From contig CABUEI010000036.1 of assembly GCA_902490585.1 (NCBI GenBank), positions 1 through 20,587 of the forward strand: DNA of 20,587 bases, given 5' to 3'. Both the position numbers and the translations under genes were made by a program. The stretch comes from an uncultured Oscillospiraceae bacterium (GTDB lineage: Bacteria > Bacillota > Clostridia > Oscillospirales > Ruminococcaceae). Positions 8,736 to 15,019 of this stretch are shown in pieces (within the stretch, counting starts at the first letter, position 1; every line of letters begins with the position of its first letter). Below the pieces are notes generated by a model, which saw only the letters and a list, made by a program, of their open reading frames with translations, was not told the origin of the DNA and searched no databases.

Positions 8736-9383
8736 TTGTCGAAAAGCATTAATATATCAAACTCAGTTATACGCAGACTTCCCCGCTACTATCGCTTTCT
8801 CGGCGAGCTGGAGGATCAGCAGATCTCGAAAATTTCTTCAAGGGAATTGTCGGAGCGAATGCACCTTACCGCATCGCAGATAAGACAGGACCTAAACTGT
8901 TTCGGCGGTTTCGGACAGCAGGGCTACGGCTATAATGTTTCCGAACTGCGAAAAGAAATAGGTCGTATTCTCGGTGTTGACAAACACAGAAAAACGATTC
9001 TTATCGGCGCAGGTAATCTCGGCACAGCACTTGCCGTTCATATAAACTTTGAAAAAAGCGGATGCAGTCTTATCGGCATATTTGACTCCAACAAAAAGAT
9101 AGTAGGAAATCCTCTCGGAAAGCTTACTATAACCGATATTGACGATCTGGAAAAGTTCTGCCGTGAAAACAAGCCTGAAGTTGCTGTTCTTTGTATACCT
9201 AAATCGGTTACAAAAGAGATAGTTGACCGACTTACAGAACTCGGCGTAAGATCGTTCTGGAATTTCTCCCACTACGATATAAACGTTGAGCATAAAAATA
9301 TAATCGTTGAAAACGTTCACCTCGGCGACAGCCTGCTGACGCTTTCTTACGGTGTCAATAACAATCTTGACAATGATAAGTAA
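8736..9383 (+). CDS. rex: Redox-sensing transcriptional repressor Rex
   Basis: DNA-binding repressor that reads the NADH/NAD+ ratio; in other Gram-positive bacteria NADH binding releases it from genes of fermentation and respiration. The 215-residue length is typical. The winged helix occupies about 8-62 (VIRRLPRYYRFL, then TASQIRQDL and NCFGGFGQQGYGYNV). The Rossmann domain begins near 86 with the dinucleotide loop GAGNLG at 91-96. The C-terminal part holds FWNFSHYDI and a final helix. The start is TTG at 8736, chosen because AAGGAGG at 8722-8728 ends seven bases before it and the family N-terminus aligns there. It is last in the operon with acn and icd, only 31 bases after icd. I found no canonical 18-base Rex operator at the operon promoter. 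Confidence 0.95.
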   Translation: MSKSINISNSVIRRLPRYYRFLGELEDQQISKISSRELSERMHLTASQIRQDLNCFGGFGQQGYGYNVSELRKEIGRILGVDKHRKTILIGAGNLGTALAVHINFEKSGCSLIGIFDSNKKIVGNPLGKLTITDIDDLEKFCRENKPEVAVLCIPKSVTKEIVDRLTELGVRSFWNFSHYDINVEHKNIIVENVHLGDSLLTLSYGVNNNLDNDK

Positions 9384-9391
9384 ATAAAATC

Positions 9392-9423
9392 TACCGAGGA
9401 ATAAATTTCCTCGGTATTTTTTT
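9392..9423 (+). terminator. Rho-independent terminator of acn-icd-rex
   Basis: A perfect 10-bp stem (TACCGAGGAA at 9392-9401 with its complement at 9407-9416), a 5-base loop and a T7 run at 9417-9423. It begins nine bases after the rex stop codon. Confidence 0.95.
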
Positions 9424-9454
9424 GCAAACTTCCGAATTTATTTGAACATTACAA

Positions 9455-9483
9455 TAGACAAACGGCTTTGTTTGTGGTAAAAT
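9455..9483 (+). promoter_or_regulatory. Promoter of the PHP-lrp-aminotransferase-ispE unit
   Basis: TAGACA (9455-9460), a 17-base spacer, and TAAAAT (9478-9483) preceded by TGG, an extended -10 element. The start point would be near 9490, with a leader of about 40 bases. Confidence 0.75.
9458..9475. promoter_or_regulatory. Inverted repeat ACAAAC-N6-GTTTGT inside the promoter spacer, putative operator
   Basis: The two six-base arms (9458-9463 and 9470-9475) are exact complements. They overlap the end of the -35 box and the spacer, so a bound protein would compete with RNA polymerase. The operon encodes an Lrp/AsnC regulator, a natural candidate, but this assignment is inference. Confidence 0.45.
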
Positions 9484-9528
9484 AGATAATGTATAGATAT
9501 AAGAAAACGCAAAAGGAAGGTAATAAAA

Positions 9529-10350
9529 ATGAGCGAACCTGAAATTCTGATGGACGTACACAATCATTCAAATCTGTCGCCCGACGGCAGTAACGAACCT
9601 GAAGATATGGTAAAGCGAGCGATAGAACTCGGAATAAAGTACTATTCGCTGACAGACCACCTTGAAATAAATAAATTCTATGATGAAGAGTACCTCTATG
9701 AAGAGCCCGTAAAACGAGCGTCCGAAATATCTCCTGCCCTTATCGCAAAATATGCCGATAAAATAAACATGGCATACGGTGTAGAGCTCGGACAGCCTTT
9801 ACAGGACATTGAGCTTACAAAAAGAATGTTATCAAGTTATGATTATGACTTCATAATCGGCTCACTTCACATGTGCAACGGTTGGGAAGATTTCTATCTG
9901 CTTGATTATAACGAGGTACAGCCGGAAATGATAATGAAGCTGTATTTTGAAGAAATGCTTGAAATGGCACGTTGGGGCGAATTTGACGTACTCGGTCACC
10001 TTACATACCCGCTGCGCTATATCGTAGGCGAATCGGGACTGCATCTCGATATGAGCCAATATCTACCTATAATCAAGGAGATATTCTCAACACTTATCAA
10101 AAATGATATAGGAATTGAGATCAATTCAAGCGGACTCAGACAGAAGATAGGTCTTACCCTGCCCGATGAGTACTATGTAAGACTTTACAAGGAGCTCGGC
10201 GGTAAAATACTTACAGTAGGCTCCGATGCCCACTGCACAGAAGACCTCGGAAAAGGCATACCCGAGGCAATAGCTCTCGCAAGAAATGTAGGATTTACAG
10301 AACTTGCATTTTTCAAGAAGCGTAATCCTACATTTATCAGTATAAATTAA
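9529..10350 (+). CDS. PHP-domain phosphoesterase, HisJ-like
   Basis: Predicted metal-dependent phosphatase of the polymerase and histidinol phosphatase (PHP) superfamily. The expected metal-site residues are all present in order: HNH at 11-13, TDH at 42-44, Glu86 in YGVELG, His114 in GSLH, His157 in LGHLTYP, and Asp233/His235 in GSDAH. The 273-residue length fits HisJ-type histidinol-phosphatases, but no histidine biosynthesis gene is nearby. The substrate could therefore be another phosphate ester or nucleotide. The ribosome site is AAAGGAAGG before the ATG. It is the first gene of a unit with an Lrp-type regulator 16 bases downstream. Catalytic competence is likely; the exact reaction is unknown. 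Confidence 0.85.
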   Translation: MSEPEILMDVHNHSNLSPDGSNEPEDMVKRAIELGIKYYSLTDHLEINKFYDEEYLYEEPVKRASEISPALIAKYADKINMAYGVELGQPLQDIELTKRMLSSYDYDFIIGSLHMCNGWEDFYLLDYNEVQPEMIMKLYFEEMLEMARWGEFDVLGHLTYPLRYIVGESGLHLDMSQYLPIIKEIFSTLIKNDIGIEINSSGLRQKIGLTLPDEYYVRLYKELGGKILTVGSDAHCTEDLGKGIPEAIALARNVGFTELAFFKKRNPTFISIN

Positions 10351-10366
10351 TTCGGAGGATAATACG

Positions 10367-10852
10367 ATGACAAAGAAAGAAAAGCTTGTTAATCTTTTAA
10401 GACAGGATGCCAGACTTTCAAACGAACAGTTAGCGGCGATGCTTGATACTTCAGCCGATGATGTGGCGGCGATGATAGCGGAACTCGAAAAGAGCGGAAT
10501 GATTATCGGTTATACCGCAATTATAAATGAAGAAGAATTTGACAGAAACTCCGTTTGTGCTTTTATCGAAGTCAGAGTTTCTCCCGAGATACAGTGCGGC
10601 TACGATGATGTTGCCGCAGTTATAGCTCAGTACGACGAGGTATCTTCAGTATACCTCATGAGCGGCGGATATGACCTTGCCGTAACTATAAAGGGTACAA
10701 ATCTGCGTGATGTTGCTATGTTCGTTACAGACAGATTAGCACCTCTCGGCGGCGTTCTCAGCACAACAACACACTTCATTCTGCACAGATATAAAGAAAA
10801 AGACAAGATGTTCTTAAAGAACACGGATGAAAGGAGTTTAGTATCTCCGTGA
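10367..10852 (+). CDS. Lrp/AsnC family transcriptional regulator
   Basis: Predicted amino-acid-responsive DNA-binding regulator, usually octameric. Residues 1-50 form the AsnC-type helix-turn-helix (LVNLLRQDARLSNEQLAAML, then a recognition helix and GMIIGYTAIIN). Residues about 65-140 form the RAM effector domain with VSSVYLMSGGYDLAVTIKG. The last 20 residues are a basic and polar tail. The ribosome site CGGAGG is about seven bases before the ATG. Its stop codon overlaps the GTG start of the aminotransferase, so the two are translationally coupled. This pairing suggests it senses a substrate or product of that aminotransferase and may control its own promoter. The effector is not predictable from sequence. 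Confidence 0.92.
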   Translation: MTKKEKLVNLLRQDARLSNEQLAAMLDTSADDVAAMIAELEKSGMIIGYTAIINEEEFDRNSVCAFIEVRVSPEIQCGYDDVAAVIAQYDEVSSVYLMSGGYDLAVTIKGTNLRDVAMFVTDRLAPLGGVLSTTTHFILHRYKEKDKMFLKNTDERSLVSP

Positions 10853-12027
10853 TGGATTATGAAAATATACTCTCCCGAAAGGTGCAGGATCTACAGTTTT
10901 CGGGTATAAGAAAGTTCTTTGATATAGCAGCAAGTTATGATGATGTAATTTCACTGTCGGTCGGTGAACCCGACTTCAAGACCCCTTGGGCAATAAGAAA
11001 AGAAGCTATAAAAGTTCTTGAAAAAGGTCGTACCAACTACACCGCAAATGCAGGTCTTGCCGACCTTCGTGTTGCTATAAATGATTATATAAACGACAGA
11101 ATACACGTTTCATACGACCCTCTGCATGAAATTCTCGTGACAGTCGGCGGCTCGGAAGCTATTGACCTTGCTGTAAGAGCGCTTGTAGACACAGGCGATG
11201 AGGTGCTTATACCTCAGCCGAGCTTTGTCTGTTACGGACCTATCGTAACCCTTGCAAACGGTACACCCGTTGCAATAGAAACAAGCGTTGAAAACGGCTT
11301 CAAACTGACAGCAGAGGCACTTAAAGCGCACATTACCCCTAAAACAAAAGCTCTTGTTCTTCCCTACCCCAATAACCCCACAGGTGCGGTTATGAGAAGA
11401 GCCGACCTTGAAGCAATCGCAGAAGTGCTGAAAGATACAAACATTATCGTAATCTCGGATGAAATATATTCCGAACTTACCTACGGTGATGAAGAGCACT
11501 GCTCTATTGTCGATATTGACGGAATGAAAGAGCGTACAGTTCTCATCAACGGTTTCTCAAAAGCATTTTCAATGACAGGCTGGCGACTCGGTTTTGCCGC
11601 AGCTCCCGCACCTATCATTACCCAGATGCTGAAAATTCACCAGTACGGCATAATGTGCTCACCCACAATGAGCCAGTACGCCGCTGTGGTAGCCCTTAAA
11701 GAATGTAAAAAAGACATCGAATATATGCGTAACGAATATGACATGAGAAGACGTCTTATCGTTAAGGGCTTCAACGAAATGGGACTTGACTGTTTTGAGC
11801 CCGAGGGTGCATTCTATATTTTCCCTTCAATCAAGAAAACAGGTCTTACATCACAGGAATTTTGCGAACAGCTGATTGAAAAGCACAGAGTTGCTGTAGT
11901 TCCGGGCGATGCTTTCGGTAAGTGCGGCGAGGGTTATATCCGTGTTTCCTACGCATATTCTCTCCAGCATATCAAGACAGCACTTGAACGTATACGACTG
12001 TTCCTTGAAGACCTCGGTGTGCTGTAA
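10849..12027 (+). CDS. Class I/II pyridoxal-phosphate aminotransferase (aspartate/aromatic type)
   Basis: Transfers amino groups between an amino acid and a 2-oxo acid using pyridoxal phosphate. Family motifs in order: SVGEPDF at 37-43, GGSEAIDLAVRAL at 100-112, PNNPTG at 174-179, SDEIYSEL at 203-210 (Asp204 contacts the cofactor ring nitrogen), the Schiff-base Lys238 in GFSKAFSMTGWRLG, and an Arg-containing YIRVSYA near the C-terminus. The length (392) is typical. Either GTG at 10849 or ATG at 10852 could be the start. The GGAG at 10833-10836 lies 12 or 15 bases upstream, which favours the GTG slightly. It may use aspartate, alanine or aromatic amino acids; the sequence alone does not decide. 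The 2-oxoglutarate made by the adjacent acn-icd operon is its likely acceptor. Confidence 0.93.
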   Translation: MMDYENILSRKVQDLQFSGIRKFFDIAASYDDVISLSVGEPDFKTPWAIRKEAIKVLEKGRTNYTANAGLADLRVAINDYINDRIHVSYDPLHEILVTVGGSEAIDLAVRALVDTGDEVLIPQPSFVCYGPIVTLANGTPVAIETSVENGFKLTAEALKAHITPKTKALVLPYPNNPTGAVMRRADLEAIAEVLKDTNIIVISDEIYSELTYGDEEHCSIVDIDGMKERTVLINGFSKAFSMTGWRLGFAAAPAPIITQMLKIHQYGIMCSPTMSQYAAVVALKECKKDIEYMRNEYDMRRRLIVKGFNEMGLDCFEPEGAFYIFPSIKKTGLTSQEFCEQLIEKHRVAVVPGDAFGKCGEGYIRVSYAYSLQHIKTALERIRLFLEDLGVL

Positions 12028-12030
12028 TCT

Positions 12031-12906
12031 ATGAGAATTAAAGTAAGAGCATACGCAAAGCTGAATTTGTTTCTTGATATTACGGGCAGATTACCTGGCG
12101 GCAGACATTCGCTGAATATCGCAACGCAAAGTGTAGATGTTTACGATGATATAACCGTCAGCGTCATGAGTACGGATTCATTTGATTGCAGAATCACCTG
12201 TGATAACCCCGACATTCCGTGCGATGAAAGAAACATTGTCTGGAAAGCCGCAAAAGCGTTTTTTGAAGCAACAGGCATTACAGCCGAAATAAAGGTTGAC
12301 ATTGAAAAACACGTTGCACTTATGGGCGGAATGGGCGGCTCGTCTGTTGACGGTGCAGGAACACTTGTAGCACTGAATGAACTGTTCGGCAATAAGCTTG
12401 ATATCGAAGCATTATGTGCTGTCGGTGACAAAATAGGCGCAGATGTTCCTATCTGCATAAAAGGCGGAACACAGTACAGCATATCAGGCGGCGATATGAT
12501 GACGGCGGAATGTAAAAGCGACTGTGTTTTCGTCTGTGTCTACCCCGACTTCAACCTCAGCACCGCTAAGGCTTTTTCCATGTATGACGAAGAGCCGACC
12601 GCTGTCAATCGGCATTACGCCGACTTTGTCAGCAGTATCGTCTGCGGCAGTCTTTCCGACGGAGCAAAACATATATACAATGTTTTCACAGAAATATATA
12701 ACGACAACCGTATCGAATCAATCAAAAAGGATCTGTCTGATAACGGCTCAGTTATTTCCGAAATGACAGGCAGCGGCAGTGTGGTATTCGGTGTGTTTGA
12801 AAACGAAGATAAAGCAGTGCAGGCAAAAAACGCACTCTCAGAAAAGTACACAAGCGTTTTTATAACCCGTCCTACCGACTGCGGAGTATCTGTACTTGAG
12901 CGGTAA
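12031..12906 (+). CDS. ispE: 4-diphosphocytidyl-2-C-methyl-D-erythritol kinase
   Basis: GHMP-superfamily kinase of the MEP isoprenoid pathway; it phosphorylates CDP-methylerythritol at position 2. The N-terminus AYAKLNLFL carries the catalytic Lys10, and the ATP-binding glycine loop GMGGSSVDGAGTL spans 100-112 with the catalytic Asp at 107. GADVPICIKGGT follows at 136-147 and GSGSVVFGVF near the C-terminus. The glycine loop departs from the common GLGGGSSDAAATL: Ser replaces the third Gly of the run and Val replaces the second Ser, but no residue is inserted and the Asp is kept. The substrate-side GYH motif is GGRH here. It starts three bases after the aminotransferase with no clear ribosome site, implying translational coupling. 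Assignment is good though the protein is divergent. Confidence 0.85.
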   Translation: MRIKVRAYAKLNLFLDITGRLPGGRHSLNIATQSVDVYDDITVSVMSTDSFDCRITCDNPDIPCDERNIVWKAAKAFFEATGITAEIKVDIEKHVALMGGMGGSSVDGAGTLVALNELFGNKLDIEALCAVGDKIGADVPICIKGGTQYSISGGDMMTAECKSDCVFVCVYPDFNLSTAKAFSMYDEEPTAVNRHYADFVSSIVCGSLSDGAKHIYNVFTEIYNDNRIESIKKDLSDNGSVISEMTGSGSVVFGVFENEDKAVQAKNALSEKYTSVFITRPTDCGVSVLER

Positions 12907-12920
12907 TTTGGCATAAATGC

Positions 12921-12949
12921 TTGAAATTTGCCGTGAAATATAGTATAAT
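12921..12949 (+). promoter_or_regulatory. Promoter of the Asp23-fakA-recG-rsmE operon
   Basis: TTGAAA (12921-12926), a 17-base spacer and a perfect TATAAT (12944-12949), lying between the ispE stop and the Asp23-like gene. There is no terminator hairpin after ispE, so read-through from the upstream unit is also possible. Confidence 0.88.
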
Positions 12950-12981
12950 TAATAAGTCCGATTTACAAGGAGGTTATGTAT

Positions 12982-13359
12982 ATGATCACGATAAACAACC
13001 ACTTAGGAACAATCACCTATTCAAAACAGTTTTTCTACAGCCTTATCGGCGGAACTGTTACAAATTGCTTCGGCATAGTGGGAATGAATGCAGTTGATGC
13101 AAAACAGACATTCATCGAAAAAGTACCTCTGAAATTCATAAAGAAATTTGCCGACAAGACTATCCTTTCCGAAAAAGGTGTCACGGTAAAATATAAGAAC
13201 GATAAGCTTTACATTGACCTGCATATTTCCGTTATGTACGGTGTAAATGTATCCACGATAGTAAAGAGTATCATTCATAAAGTAAGATTTGCAGTCGAGG
13301 ACGAAACAGGCTTTACCGTTGATAAGGTAAACGTTTTTGTCGATGCTGTTAAAGTATAA
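12982..13359 (+). CDS. Asp23/Gls24 family protein (YloU-like)
   Basis: Small protein of the Asp23/Gls24 (DUF322) family, 125 residues, with the typical opening NNHLGTITYSKQ, a central GIVGMNA, alternating strands (VTVKYKNDKLYIDLHISVMYG) and a closing helix with VNVFVDAVKV. Family members are cytoplasmic or membrane-associated and linked to envelope stress or fatty-acid/lipid functions. Two in-frame ATGs exist, at 12976 and 12982. AAGGAGG at 12967-12973 leaves only two bases before the first but eight before the second, so I chose 12982. It is followed 22 bases later by fakA, the conserved yloU-yloV arrangement of Bacillota. The exact molecular role is not known from sequence. Confidence 0.93.
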   Translation: MITINNHLGTITYSKQFFYSLIGGTVTNCFGIVGMNAVDAKQTFIEKVPLKFIKKFADKTILSEKGVTVKYKNDKLYIDLHISVMYGVNVSTIVKSIIHKVRFAVEDETGFTVDKVNVFVDAVKV

Positions 13360-13381
13360 TATCAAGGAGAGTATCTGACTA

Positions 13382-15016
13382 ATGCTAAGCGGAAAAATTC
13401 TCAGAGATGCGATCATCTCAGGTGCAAACAATATAATCAATAACAAAGAAAGCGTTGACGAGCTCAATGTATTCCCCGTTCCCGACGGAGATACAGGCAC
13501 AAATATGTCAATGACAATAAGAAATGCCGTTGCCGAACTTAATATGCTCAGCGACAGTGCAACTGTCGAAACCGTAGCACAGACGGCGGCTTCTGCAATG
13601 CTGAGAGGTGCCAGAGGTAACTCAGGCGTTATCCTGTCACTTTTATTCAGAGGACTTTCAAAGGGCCTTGCAGGAAAGCACGAGGCTACAGTTGAAGACT
13701 ACTGCAACGCACTCAAATTAGGTGCAGATGCGGCTTATAAATCTGTAATGAAGCCAACCGAGGGCACAATACTCACTGTAGCCAGAGTGGCAAGCGAAAA
13801 GGCAAACGACGCTCAGTGCAAGAATTTCCCCGAACTGTTTGAAGTTCTGACAACAGCCGCAAAGGAAACACTCGACCAAACCCCCGAAATGCTCCCCGTG
13901 CTGAAAAAAGCGGGCGTTGTAGATGCAGGCGGTATGGGATATTACACGATCCTCAAAGGTATGGCTTCCGTTATCTGCGGCGGTATAATGATTGAAACAA
14001 ACGAGGAAACCAAGACCGAAAAGGCAGTCGTAACAAATGCCGCAGGTACTTATGAAACCGATATCCAGTTCACATACTGCACCGAGTTCATCGTTGTAAA
14101 AGATGATGTCAACAAGGATTCAACAAAACTCCGTGCATTCCTTGAATCAATCGGTGACTGTGTTGTGGTCGTTGATGATGACACTATAATAAAGGTTCAC
14201 GTTCATACAGAACACCCCGGTAAAGCGCTTGAAGAGGGTATCCTCTACGGCTCACTCATAAACCTCAAGATTGAGAACATGAAAGAACAGCACAAGGGTG
14301 CCGCCGCAAAGGCTGAAATGCAGAAGAAGCAGAAGCTTGCTCCCGCCGAGCCCACAAAGGATTTCGGCTTTGTATCCGTTACATCGGGTGCAGGACTTGA
14401 AGATCTGTTCAAGGATCTCGGCGTTGATGTTATAGTAAGAGGCGGTCAGACAATGAACCCCTCTACCGAAGATATTCTTGAAGCTATCAACGCAACCCCT
14501 GCAAGAAACATATTTGTTCTCCCCAACAACAAGAACATAATCATGGCGGCTGAACAGGCTGTAAAACTCACCGACAGAAACGTTATAGTTTTACAGACAA
14601 GAACGATCCCCCAGGGCATTACCGCTATGCTCGCCTTTGACGAAAGCAACGACTTCAGAACAAACGGTGCAAACATGACAAAGGCACTTGATAACGTAGG
14701 TTCAGGCTCGATCACATTCGCAGTCCGTGACAGCGACTTTGAGGGCAAGCAGATAAAGAAAGGCGAAATTCTTGCCATGGAAAACGGCAAGCTTGCTTTC
14801 GTTGAGAAGGACGTTACAAAGGCGCTCATCAAAATTACGAAAAAGCTTATCCGTTCAGGCTCGTCCTACATCACGGTTATTTACGGTAGTGACGTAACCG
14901 ATGAAACCGCTCAGGCTGCATTTGAAGCGCTCAGAGCCAAGATAAGCGACGATATAGAAATCGTACTCGTAAACGGCGGTCAGCCTGTATATTACTACCT
15001 CGTATCAGTAGAATAA
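13382..15016 (+). CDS. fakA: Fatty acid kinase ATP-binding subunit FakA / DAK2-domain protein (YloV)
   Basis: ATP-binding subunit of the fatty acid kinase, which phosphorylates FakB-bound fatty acids for phospholipid synthesis. The N-terminal DAK2 kinase domain (about 5-200) carries the metal/phosphate motif NVFPVPDGDTGTN at 29-41 and GARGNSGVILSLLFRG at 76-91. A middle domain with FTYCTEFIV and VHVHTEHPG follows. The C-terminal third (about 325-544) is a DegV-like fold seen in full-length FakA. The length of 544 matches the family. AAGGAGA at 13364-13370 lies 11 bases before the ATG. No fakB gene is in this window; FakB proteins are usually encoded elsewhere. It is second in the operon after the Asp23-like gene and three bases before recG. 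Confidence 0.93.
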   Translation: MLSGKILRDAIISGANNIINNKESVDELNVFPVPDGDTGTNMSMTIRNAVAELNMLSDSATVETVAQTAASAMLRGARGNSGVILSLLFRGLSKGLAGKHEATVEDYCNALKLGADAAYKSVMKPTEGTILTVARVASEKANDAQCKNFPELFEVLTTAAKETLDQTPEMLPVLKKAGVVDAGGMGYYTILKGMASVICGGIMIETNEETKTEKAVVTNAAGTYETDIQFTYCTEFIVVKDDVNKDSTKLRAFLESIGDCVVVVDDDTIIKVHVHTEHPGKALEEGILYGSLINLKIENMKEQHKGAAAKAEMQKKQKLAPAEPTKDFGFVSVTSGAGLEDLFKDLGVDVIVRGGQTMNPSTEDILEAINATPARNIFVLPNNKNIIMAAEQAVKLTDRNVIVLQTRTIPQGITAMLAFDESNDFRTNGANMTKALDNVGSGSITFAVRDSDFEGKQIKKGEILAMENGKLAFVEKDVTKALIKITKKLIRSGSSYITVIYGSDVTDETAQAAFEALRAKISDDIEIVLVNGGQPVYYYLVSVE

Positions 15017-15019
15017 TTT

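Noticed and set aside
8892..9320. 142-codon open frame opposite rex
   Set aside because: It is antisense to a well-conserved Rex gene, and its composition reflects the complementary strand.
12910..12933. GGCATAAAT / AATTTGCC dyad after ispE as a terminator
   Set aside because: The stem is short, needs a two-base bulge, lacks a T-run and overlaps the -35 box of the next promoter.
12976..12984. First of two ATGs for the Asp23-like gene
   Set aside because: Only two bases separate it from the AAGGAGG ribosome site; the second ATG has the normal eight.
13021..13500. 159-codon minus-strand open frame over the Asp23-like gene and fakA start
   Set aside because: It is antisense to two conserved genes and crosses their junction; no ribosome site or recognisable motif.
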